From the NCBI GenBank assembly GCA_011524395.1, contig WTKN01000133.1, positions 1-46,039 of the forward strand: a stretch of 46,039 nt of DNA, written 5' to 3'. How positions within the stretch are numbered: the first letter of the stretch is position 1; each line of letters starts with the position of its first letter. This DNA is from Moorena sp. SS36440bin_2 (GTDB taxonomy: Bacteria; Cyanobacteriota; Cyanobacteriia; Cyanobacteriales; Coleofasciculaceae). Shown here in pieces: positions 1 to 8,348 of the stretch. The position numbers and the translations under genes were made by a program. The notes beneath the pieces were generated by a model that ran no database searches, was not told the origin of the DNA, and saw nothing but the letters and a program-made list of their open reading frames with translations.

Positions 1-447
1 AAAGGTAAAAGAGCTAGAGGTAAAAGACCATTAAAGCGAGGAAAAAATATCTCACTAATCGGAGCTTTGTCTTTAGAAAAACTCGTAGCATATAGTAGTA
101 TATATGGAGCAGTAAATCGATTAACTTTTGAAGCCTTTATTGCTACTAAATTAGTCCCTAATTTATGGAATAATGCCTGTGTGATTATGGATAATGCTAG
201 AATACATGAAGGGGAAATGGTTAGAGAATTAATTGAACAAGTGGGAGCTAAACTGATTTATTTACCTCCCTATTCTCCCGAGTTTTCACCCATCGAAAAT
301 TTTTGGTCAAAAGTCAAAGCAATCTTGAAAAAGATTCAAGCTAGAACTTACAAAGATTTAATAGAGGGGATTGCCGATGCTATCTTAAAAGTCACTAAAG
401 AAGATATTCGTAATTGGTTTACTCACTGCTGTTACTGTGCCTCATGA
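1..447 (+). CDS. IS630-family transposase, C-terminal part (5' end outside window)
   Basis: The reading frame is open from base 1 and ends at TGA 445-447, so this is the last ~148 codons of a longer gene. It carries the C-terminal half of an IS630/Tc1-mariner DDE domain: VIMDNARIH holds the second catalytic Asp, and PPYSPEFSPIENFWSKVK holds the third acidic residue (Glu of PIEN). The family cuts and pastes DNA into TA dinucleotides. The first Asp should lie upstream of the window. The stop is only 17 bases before the start of the broken docking/halogenase gene, so the insertion abuts the natural-product locus. Whether the whole element is active cannot be judged here. Confidence 0.85.
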   Translation, partial: KGKRARGKRPLKRGKNISLIGALSLEKLVAYSSIYGAVNRLTFEAFIATKLVPNLWNNACVIMDNARIHEGEMVRELIEQVGAKLIYLPPYSPEFSPIENFWSKVKAILKKIQARTYKDLIEGIADAILKVTKEDIRNWFTHCCYCAS

Positions 448-463
448 CTATGAGAACTGCTAT

Positions 464-840
464 ATGAATTTAAAAGAGTTATTGAAAAGTCTGACAATTA
501 AGGATTGAAAATTTTGGATAGAGGAAGGTAAGTTACGTTATGACGCACCTGAATATCAGTCAACAAGATATTGAATCAATTAAAACAACACAAATCTCAA
601 ATCATTTGGTTATTACGAGAATGTCCCAATATTTTTCAAATAAATTCTGCCATTGCTCTAAATCAAGAACAAGTTAAACACTTTAATGAAAAAGGTTGCT
701 TGGGTCCTATTGATACCTTTTCTAGATCAGAAATTAATACTGTCCTAGATTATCTAGAGTCCAATGTTGCTGTCCATTTGTTTACGTATTCAAACAACCT
801 CATAGCTAATAATTTACCCCAACCATTGACTGAAATATAA
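464..840 (+). pseudogene. Broken gene: TubC docking domain fused to N-terminus of a SyrB2/BarB-like halogenase (PhyH superfamily)
   Basis: An ATG at 464 opens a frame reading MNLKELLKSLTIKD, then TGA at 506-508 where the intact downstream NRPS has Trp (KGWKFWISEE versus KD*KFWIEEG). The match resumes (KLRYDAPEYQ) and then shifts frame near 560-568 into the frame that continues as KILNQLKQHKSQIIWLLRE. Together this is a complete TubC-type N-terminal docking domain with one nonsense and one frameshift lesion. It is followed by ALNQEQVKHFNEKGCLGP and IDTFSRSEINTVLDYLE, which resembles the N-terminus of non-heme Fe/2OG halogenases (SyrB2, BarB1) or phytanoyl-CoA dioxygenase relatives. The frame stops at 838-840, before any iron-binding HxG/H motif. 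The halogenase reading is from remembered family sequence. A PhyH hydroxylase is the main alternative. Confidence 0.7.
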
Positions 841-855
841 TTCTACAAAAAAACT

Positions 856-3800
856 ATGATGAAGATGGATTTAATTTACTTTTTACAAGAGCTAATTATC
901 AAAGGCTGGAAATTTTGGATTAGTGAAGAAAAAATCCATTATGATGCACCAAATGAAGCTAATTCAAAAATACTAAATAAACTCAAGGAAAATAAAACAG
1001 ACATTATTAAACTACTAAGAGATAGTCCAGATTTTTTCAACGTTCTACCCTTATCTAGTGGCCAGAAATCTTTGTGGTTTTTATGGCAATTAGACCCAAT
1101 GAGTTCTGCTTATAATATAGTTTTTGCGACTCGTATTTGTGATAATTTAGATATAGAAGTTTTACGTTTAGCTTGGCAAAAACTCTACAATCGTCATCCT
1201 TCTCTGCGCAGTACTTTTCCCAAGTGTGGAGAAGAACCAATTCAGCAGCTACATAACAATTTATCAGTTGACTTTAAGTTGATAGATGCTTCTGGCCAAA
1301 ATGAAGCAGAATTAAAGTCCTCTGTATACCAAGAATCCCAACGTCCTTTTGACCTAGAACACGAACCAGTAATGCGAGTAAGATTATTTACTCGTTCTGA
1401 AAAAGAACATATATTACTGCTGACCATACATCATATCGCTGCGGATGGCTGGTCTTTAAATATTCTTGTTTCTGAGTTAGGTCAACTCTATCAAGCCGAG
1501 AAAAATAGTACCCCAACACTACTGCCTAATTTAGAGTATAGATACTCTGATTTCGTTGACTATCAGAATAAAATCTTAGAGAGCTCAAGAGGAAAAAAAC
1601 TAGAGAAATTTTGGCTTGAGCAATTAAAAGGCGAGTTACCAATATTAAATTTACCGACAGATAAGCCTAGACCACCAATAAAAACCTATAATGGGGCTTG
1701 TCATCAATTTTATTTATCTCCTCAATTAAGCGAAAAGCTCCAGAACTTGGTTAGCTCTTCGAATACGACACTGTTCATGACTTTGCTGGCTGCTTTCGAA
1801 GTCCTTTTATATCGCTATTCTGGTCAAGAGGATATTTTGGTAGGTTCACCGATATCAGGAAGACTACAGCAGCAATTTAGAAAAATTGTCGGTTATTTTG
1901 TAAATTCAGTGGTAATTAGAGGAAATTTAGCTCATAATCCTAGTTTTGAAAGTTTTCTTAGGCAAATTAGTTGTACAGTACAACAAGCAATAGTTCACCA
2001 AGATTATCCATTTTTGCTGCTGGTAGAAAAATTGCTGCCACATAGAGACGCCAGCCGTTCACCAATTTTCCAAGCTTTCTTTTCCTTACAACAACCTCAA
2101 CACACTCAAACCCCTGAGTTGTTTGGTAATGAAGAAAAGGAGGCTGATTGGGGAGGATTGAAGCTTAGAGCATTTCCCGTAACTAATCAAGAAGCTCAAT
2201 TCGATTTGGATTTAGAGATACTCGAAGGTAGTTCACATATATCGGGAATCTTCAAGTACAATACTGACCTATTCCATAGGGCAACGATTGAGCGCATGAC
2301 CGCTCATTACCAAAACGTGTTAGAGGCAATAGTCGAGAATCCGCAACAAGCAGTTAGTGAAATACCAATATTGAGTACAGCAGAATGCCATCAACTATTG
2401 ACTGAATGGAATGATACAGCAGTTGAATACCCAAGAGATAAATGTATCCATCACTTATTTGAATCTCAAGTAGAACAGACCCCTAATGATCTAGCAGTCG
2501 TATTTGAAGATCAGCAGTTAACTTACCAACAATTAAATCAGAAAGCAAATCAACTCGCACATCACCTGCAAAATTTGGGAGTAAGAGAAGAGGTATTGGT
2601 AGGTATCTGTCTCGAACGTTCATTAGAGATGGTGGTAGGACTTTTGGCAATACTAAAATCTGGTGGAGCTTATGTTCCCCTTGACCAGAATTATCCTTTA
2701 TCACGATTGAGTCATATGTTAAGTGATTCCAATGTTGAGGTATTGATAACTCAGAGTTCATTGCTGGAATCTTTGCCCGAACATCAAGCAGAAATAGTTT
2801 GTTTGGATACTGATGAACAGGTAATTAAACAATATGAAAATAATAATCTAGAAACGAAAGTTTATTCAAATAATTTAGCTTATGTACTCTATACATCAGG
2901 TTCTACTGGCGTTCCGAAAGGAATTGCCATGAATCATGCTCCTCTTGTTAATCTTATACTGTGGCAACTTCAACAATCTTCAGCAAAATGTGGCACAAAA
3001 ACAGGACAGTTCTCAGCAATTAGCTTTGATGTTTCTTTGCAAGAGATTCTATCTACTTTATGTTCGAGTGGGGTATTGGTAATTATACCTGAAGATGTGC
3101 GAAGAGATGGAACAGAATTATTAAAATTATTAGTGCGACAAGAAATAGAAAGACTATTTTTACCATTTGTTGCCCTAGAACAGTTAGCTCAAAGTGCAAG
3201 AAATAGTAAATTAATCCCATTTAACCTTCGTGAACTAATTACCGCAGGAGAACAGTTGAAAATCACTCCTGCTATCGCGGAATTTTTGGACAAGTTGCCT
3301 AATTGCAGGTTGGAGAATCATTATGGACCAACAGAAACTCATGTAGTTACCGCCTTTGTATTAGAAAAACTTCCTAATTATCACCAATTACTACCACCGA
3401 TTGGAAGACCAATTAATAACACTAAAATTTTAATTTTAGATGAGTATCTTCAACTAGTACCTATCGGTGTGGCTGGCGAAATATACATTGGTGGTGATGG
3501 TTTAGCCAGAGGCTACCTCAATGGTCCCAAACTAACTCAAGAAAAATTTATTCCTAACCCCTTCGATAATTCCTTATCAGAACAGCTTTATAAAACAGGA
3601 GATATCGCTCGTTACTTACCCGATGGAAATATTGAGTTTCTCGGTCGTATCGATAATCAAGTAAAGATTCGTGGCTTCCGTGTTGAACTAGGAGAAATTG
3701 AATCTGTCCTTAATAATCACCCTCACATTAAACAGACAGTAGTTATCGCTACTGAGCGTCATGGTCAGAATCGACGCTTAGTTGCCTATGTCGTTACTGA

Positions 3801-5568
3801 AGATAAATCTCTCTCGGTGATTCAACTGCGTGAATTTATCAAGCAAAAGCTGCCATCGTATATGGTGCCTTCTGCCTTTATTCTGTTAGACAGCCTCCCA
3901 TTAACACCAAATGGAAAGGTAGATCGTAAAGCTCTGCCAGCACCAGATGGATTAATGATACGGGAACAAGAATACGTTGCACCACGAAATACTGTAGAAC
4001 AAATTTTGGTTGAAATTTGGCAAGAATTGCTTGGACTTCAAAAAGTAGGAGTACATGATAACTTCTTTGAGCTTGGTGGAGATTCACTTTTGGCTATTCA
4101 AGTTGTAAATAGAGCGAAACAACAAGATCAGGTGCTTCAACTGAAACAAATATTTCAACATCAGACCATTGAAGAATTAGCATCAGTGGTTAATACTACT
4201 GAAGTTGTAAAAGCTCAACAAATTCAAATAAGCGGAGTGGTGCCCCTTCTACCTGCCCAAAAAAATATGTTGGCAATTAATACTACTCATCATAATCTGA
4301 TATACCTTAATGGATTTATACTTGAATCTTCCCTAGAGCTAAATCCACATCTATTGGAGAAAGCTATTCATCATTTGTTTATATATCATGATGCTCTACG
4401 CTCAAGATTTATTAAAACACCTGAAGGTTGGCAACAGCAACATGTCGAGACTGAAGAAAATATCGTATTTCATCATTTTGATCTTTCAGAATTCTCTCAA
4501 GAAGAACAGAAACAAGAAATTAACAGACAAGCAGCTAAAATTAAAAAGTCTATAAATCTTTCTGATGGTCCCCTAGCCAAATTTATTCTTTTTAAACTTG
4601 GAGAAACTCAAAATAATAAACTATTAATTATAATTCATCACTTAGTTTACGATTTTGTATCTTTGAATATTTTATTTGAGGATCTTTCTATAGTTTATAA
4701 ACAACTTATCTCTGGAGAGCTAATTCAGCTTCCACCTAAATCGACATCTGTTAAGTTTTGGGCTGAACGATTATCTGAGTATGCCCACTCAGAAGATATT
4801 CAGCAAGAAAGTATGTATTGGCTAGAAATGTGTCGAAAGTATGATTATCGATTACCAATAGATAACTTTAAAGATCAAGATAATCAGCCTGACACGTGGA
4901 TTCAACCAGTAGTAGCTTCATTGAATATTGAAGAAACTCGAATTTTACTACAGAAGGTTACATTAAAGTTTCATACTCGACTAACTCATATATTTCTAAC
5001 TGCTTTAGTACTAACATTCATGAAGTGGACTGGCAAATATAATTTACTGGTTAGAATTTTAAGTCATGGAAGAGATTCAAAATTTGAAGATGTGAATCTT
5101 TCTCGTACAGTAGGCTGGTTGACTCAATGGTTTCCGATACTACTAGATATAGAAGCTACTCAATCAATAGAAAATATGTTTCATAGAATTAGAGAACAGC
5201 TCGAACTCATTCCTAATTATGGTCTTGGATACTCTGTCTTAATAAATATGTGCAAAAATACTGATTTTATTGAAAAATTGCAATCTCTTTCTGCCGATCC
5301 TGAAGTGTATTTTAATTTTGAAGGTCAATATAATCCATCTCCTTCCAACTCTAGTTTGTTTAGAGTATCTGAAGAATTCATTAAAATCAGCGACAGAGCA
5401 CTTAAGCCAAATAGAAAATTTATTAAATTAAATATATTAATAATGAAGGGCAAATTACAATTACGCTGGGAGAGCAATAATGATTACTATCGTCGTTCAA
5501 CGATTGAAAATTTATCTCAAAACTATAAAAATGTTCTACATACTTTTATTGATAAAACAATGATATAG
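856..5568 (+). CDS. Single-module NRPS: TubC docking - C - A (proline-type code) - PCP - E-like
   Basis: The 1570-residue protein has five parts. Residues 1-60 form a TubC docking domain. The condensation domain (~62-490) has an intact HHIAADG at 192-198. The adenylation domain (~505-1020) has YTSGSTGVPKG, YGPTET, YKTGDIARY and NGKVDRKALP. The carrier domain has the phosphopantetheine Ser1077 in LGGDSLL. The last ~465 residues resemble an epimerization domain (RTVGWLTQWFP, IPNYGLGYSV, VYFNFEGQY). Lining up the A domain with GrsA gives the specificity residues D-V-Q-F-I-A-H-V-V, a proline-type code. The E-like domain keeps HH1261-1262 but reads LSHGRD (1402-1407) where active E domains have EGHGRE, so the catalytic Glu is missing. 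There is no thioesterase. ATGs at 856, 859 and 865 all fit. The stop codon lies inside a dispersed repeat. The cyclic-peptide exporter downstream is a natural partner. Confidence 0.93.
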   Translation: MMKMDLIYFLQELIIKGWKFWISEEKIHYDAPNEANSKILNKLKENKTDIIKLLRDSPDFFNVLPLSSGQKSLWFLWQLDPMSSAYNIVFATRICDNLDIEVLRLAWQKLYNRHPSLRSTFPKCGEEPIQQLHNNLSVDFKLIDASGQNEAELKSSVYQESQRPFDLEHEPVMRVRLFTRSEKEHILLLTIHHIAADGWSLNILVSELGQLYQAEKNSTPTLLPNLEYRYSDFVDYQNKILESSRGKKLEKFWLEQLKGELPILNLPTDKPRPPIKTYNGACHQFYLSPQLSEKLQNLVSSSNTTLFMTLLAAFEVLLYRYSGQEDILVGSPISGRLQQQFRKIVGYFVNSVVIRGNLAHNPSFESFLRQISCTVQQAIVHQDYPFLLLVEKLLPHRDASRSPIFQAFFSLQQPQHTQTPELFGNEEKEADWGGLKLRAFPVTNQEAQFDLDLEILEGSSHISGIFKYNTDLFHRATIERMTAHYQNVLEAIVENPQQAVSEIPILSTAECHQLLTEWNDTAVEYPRDKCIHHLFESQVEQTPNDLAVVFEDQQLTYQQLNQKANQLAHHLQNLGVREEVLVGICLERSLEMVVGLLAILKSGGAYVPLDQNYPLSRLSHMLSDSNVEVLITQSSLLESLPEHQAEIVCLDTDEQVIKQYENNNLETKVYSNNLAYVLYTSGSTGVPKGIAMNHAPLVNLILWQLQQSSAKCGTKTGQFSAISFDVSLQEILSTLCSSGVLVIIPEDVRRDGTELLKLLVRQEIERLFLPFVALEQLAQSARNSKLIPFNLRELITAGEQLKITPAIAEFLDKLPNCRLENHYGPTETHVVTAFVLEKLPNYHQLLPPIGRPINNTKILILDEYLQLVPIGVAGEIYIGGDGLARGYLNGPKLTQEKFIPNPFDNSLSEQLYKTGDIARYLPDGNIEFLGRIDNQVKIRGFRVELGEIESVLNNHPHIKQTVVIATERHGQNRRLVAYVVTEDKSLSVIQLREFIKQKLPSYMVPSAFILLDSLPLTPNGKVDRKALPAPDGLMIREQEYVAPRNTVEQILVEIWQELLGLQKVGVHDNFFELGGDSLLAIQVVNRAKQQDQVLQLKQIFQHQTIEELASVVNTTEVVKAQQIQISGVVPLLPAQKNMLAINTTHHNLIYLNGFILESSLELNPHLLEKAIHHLFIYHDALRSRFIKTPEGWQQQHVETEENIVFHHFDLSEFSQEEQKQEINRQAAKIKKSINLSDGPLAKFILFKLGETQNNKLLIIIHHLVYDFVSLNILFEDLSIVYKQLISGELIQLPPKSTSVKFWAERLSEYAHSEDIQQESMYWLEMCRKYDYRLPIDNFKDQDNQPDTWIQPVVASLNIEETRILLQKVTLKFHTRLTHIFLTALVLTFMKWTGKYNLLVRILSHGRDSKFEDVNLSRTVGWLTQWFPILLDIEATQSIENMFHRIREQLELIPNYGLGYSVLINMCKNTDFIEKLQSLSADPEVYFNFEGQYNPSPSNSSLFRVSEEFIKISDRALKPNRKFIKLNILIMKGKLQLRWESNNDYYRRSTIENLSQNYKNVLHTFIDKTMI

Positions 5569-5721
5569 CAATTCTACGACTTGTGAGGTACAAATATCTG
5601 GGAGGGAGCAGGGAGCAGGGAGCAGTTAAGAGGAACCCACCCCTAACCACTCCCAGGACGGGAAGGCAAGAGCCAATAGTCAAAAATTCTGTGTACCTCA
5701 TGAGTCCTAGAAACGCTATAT
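5563..5721. repeat. Nested-palindrome intergenic element overlapping the NRPS stop codon
   Basis: The outer arms are ATATAGC (5563-5569) and GCTATAT (5715-5721). The inner arms are GAGGTAC (5585-5591) and GTACCTC (5693-5699). Between them lies a GGGAGCA heptamer run. A sibling with the same arrangement sits at 20860-20968, and half copies (TGAGGTA beside a GGGAG run) occur near 16493 and 37909. The NRPS stop TAG (5566-5568) is part of the left arm. Confidence 0.6.
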
Positions 5722-5955
5722 CTTGGGTTTCTATGGGTTGAAAAAAATTATCGTATACGAAAAATTATACTTAATGATATCCTGAATCGAGTCAAGTCGC
5801 CTCTTAATGAAAGTACATTTCTATTTACCCGTCCGACTACTCCTGAGTCTCTTCGTATTGTTCGCAACTTCAATTTTTCTGTAGTGGGCAATCCAATAAA
5901 GACACCAGATTATTTTGATATTTGCTTCTGTTTATCTAATCAATTTAAATTCTAA
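5704..5955 (+). other. Start-less open frame, possible gene remnant
   Basis: An open frame of 83 codons runs between TGA 5701-5703 and TAA 5953-5955. It contains protein-like text (SPLNESTFLFTRPTTPESLR, then IVRNFNFSVVGNPIKTPDYF) but no convincing start codon or ribosome site. It could be the tail of a decayed gene of the natural-product locus or chance. The family is not recognised. The rest of the 5722-6114 gap is AT-rich and shows nothing else. Confidence 0.25.
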
Positions 5956-6114
5956 TCAACATGAGTTGGCTATGATAAAGATACAAAATAAATAATCTGG
6001 AATTAGCTATAAATTCAAAAAATGTATTTGTATCATGTTTATTTGATAAGAATTGTTTTGCTGCCATCACTAGTCTAATTGAAATCATTTAATACCTAGT
6101 AAATAGCATAATCT

Positions 6115-7722
6115 ATGAAAATTATCCGTCTTCTGTTTCAAAAATCGGGAAAGCTGTTTATTATCGCTACGATCGCTAGCATATTTGCAGGAGCCAGTAA
6201 TGCAGGTTTAATTGCACTAATAAATTATATTTTACAAAACATAAATCAAGTCTCAGTAGGAATAATCATCAGCTTTATTGGATTGTGTTTATTGCTGATG
6301 AGTGCATCGGCTCTATCTTGGATGTTGCTAACTCGACTCTCTCAAGATGTCATTTATAATCTGCGTTTGGAGTTAGCCCAAAGTATTCTAAGCTGTCCTT
6401 TAAACCAACTAGAAAGATTAGGTGCAGCAAAATTATTAGCTGCGATTACTGAAGACGTTAATACGATTGCTGGTTCTTCTATTGCTATCTCTGGAATGGG
6501 GGTAAATATTTCACTAATTATCGGTTGTTTAGTTTACCTATGCTGGCTATCTATACCAGTATTTATCTTGTTTTTAATGCTAATTATTCTAGGAATTATT
6601 AGTTATCAATACATTGCCAATCTAGGGAGATATGGATTTAAGACTGCTAGAGCCGAACAAGATATTTTATTCCAACATTTTCAGTCTATTATTCAAGGTA
6701 TTAAAGAATTAAAACTACACCGCCAAAGACGCAACATATTTTTTAAAGAAGAACTAAAAGCAACTGCAGCAAGGGTTCGCCATCACTGGACCCAGGGGAT
6801 GACCGCTTTTGCGATCGCTGGTGGTTATGGGCTAGGTTTATTTTTTATTCCCCTGGGTATTCTGTTGCTAGGTGTTACTAAAATTATGTTTATTCCTACT
6901 AATGTTTTGACTAGTTATACTTTGACTTTTTTATATGCCATCACTCCGTTAAGAGGCATTTTAAATACCTTACCAGAACTTACTAAAACCAGTATATCTC
7001 TAGAAAAAATCGAGTCTTTGGGATTGTCTTTAACCAAACCAGTTGTCGAACCTTATTTTCCTACAGGTGCTGATTTCAATATTAATTGGACAAAGCTTGA
7101 GTTAGTGAATATTAACCATACTTATCAAGGAGAAAAAGAAGAACATCAATTTACTTTAAATAACATTAACCTTAAGTTTGAACCTGGAAAAGTTATCTTT
7201 ATTGTTGGAGGTAACGGTAGTGGTAAATCTACTTTAGTTAAATTAATTACTGGTCTATATACCCCTGATAGGGGAACAATTTTATTTAATGGTATTCCTG
7301 TAAGGGATGATAATCGTGAATGGTATCGGCAGCAATTCTCAGTAATATTTTATGATTTTTATTTGTTTGAGCGCTTGTTAGGGATAGACCTCAGCGGCCA
7401 AGCAGAAATACAAAACTATCTTAAATTACTAGAGCTAGATAGCAAAGTCACCGTAAAACAGGGATTTTTATCAACAACCAACCTTTCTCAGGGACAGCGA
7501 AAAAGATTGGCATTACTCACTGCTTATTTAGAAGATCGTCCTATTTATGTATTTGACGAATGGGCGTCAGATCAAGATCCTGTATTTAAAAAAGTATTCT
7601 ATACAAAACTTTTACCTGAATTAAAAAGTAGAGGTAAAACAGTAATTGCTGTTACTCATGATGACCGTTATTTTGAAGAATGTGATTGCTTAATTAAATT
7701 AGATTATGGTCGAATAGTTTAA
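6115..7722 (+). CDS. Cyclic-peptide export ABC transporter (SyrD/PvdE type, fused permease-ATPase)
   Basis: The protein has 535 residues. The first ~310 form a six-helix ABC exporter membrane domain. The C-terminal ATPase has Walker A GGNGSGKS at 365-372, the signature LSQGQ near 457-461, Walker B YVFDEW near 477-483, and the switch His in AVTHDD. Length and order match the half-transporters that export non-ribosomal peptides such as syringomycin and pyoverdine precursors across the inner membrane, working as dimers. It follows the NRPS on the same strand after ~550 bp of repeat and AT-rich DNA, so it may have its own promoter. Export of the NRPS product is inferred from position only. Confidence 0.88.
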   Translation: MKIIRLLFQKSGKLFIIATIASIFAGASNAGLIALINYILQNINQVSVGIIISFIGLCLLLMSASALSWMLLTRLSQDVIYNLRLELAQSILSCPLNQLERLGAAKLLAAITEDVNTIAGSSIAISGMGVNISLIIGCLVYLCWLSIPVFILFLMLIILGIISYQYIANLGRYGFKTARAEQDILFQHFQSIIQGIKELKLHRQRRNIFFKEELKATAARVRHHWTQGMTAFAIAGGYGLGLFFIPLGILLLGVTKIMFIPTNVLTSYTLTFLYAITPLRGILNTLPELTKTSISLEKIESLGLSLTKPVVEPYFPTGADFNINWTKLELVNINHTYQGEKEEHQFTLNNINLKFEPGKVIFIVGGNGSGKSTLVKLITGLYTPDRGTILFNGIPVRDDNREWYRQQFSVIFYDFYLFERLLGIDLSGQAEIQNYLKLLELDSKVTVKQGFLSTTNLSQGQRKRLALLTAYLEDRPIYVFDEWASDQDPVFKKVFYTKLLPELKSRGKTVIAVTHDDRYFEECDCLIKLDYGRIV

Positions 7723-8348
7723 AACCACATTCAAGCAATTTTTTTATTATTTACATTATTATACTTGCTCGTAATTGCTGATATTTCATCGCATCTTTGT
7801 TAACTAAAGTATGTATAAATTAATGTAGGTAAATTAATGTAGGTAAAAGGTAAAGATTACGGTAGGATAACAAGGAATCAGAGAAGAATAATCTATCCCA
7901 TGTACAACATGAGCACACAAAGCTTGTGCAAAGGTAAGCATATGCGCGCTCGCGCAGGCTACGCCAACAGCCGTTCGCTGTCAGCCGTGATCTAAAGGCT
8001 CACCCTTGGCCTTTGGGCCAGGCTGCTTGAGGTGCGAACAGCTTTCGATAACTCAGCATTATTCGAATGCTTACCTGTTGTCAGCCATGCAAAGCGCGAG
8101 TGGGGGAGACCGCTTAGGTGCCCTTAGTCAAAAGCACCTGAAGTAGAGTGGCACAGACTTTGGCCTTGGCCTTTGGCCACGCGGGGCGCGTTTGGCCACG
8201 CTGTGCGAACGACGCTGTGACCCTTTGATGCTGTGAAGTAACCCATAAGCTGATAGCTGATAGCTGATAGCTGATAGCTGACATATTTTCAGAATAGTAT
8301 TTTGAGTCTGCCTTTCTCAGCTGAAGACCTAAACAAGATTTAAAACTT
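7723..8348. repeat. Gene-free gap filled with repeat modules and GATAGCT heptamers
   Basis: No convincing gene is present. From ~7920 on it is a mosaic: GGTAAGCATATG plus GCGCGCTCGCGC (near copy at 25420), the 17-mer ATGCAAAGCGCGAGTGG at 8087-8103 (identical to the terminal repeats of the 332-bp element at 43643-43974), several TTGGCCxxxGGCCA mini-palindromes at 8160-8210, and a (GATAGCT)n run at 8250-8280 preceded by AACCCATAAGCTGATAGC. An 86-codon minus-strand frame here is low-complexity repeat translation. Confidence 0.75.
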
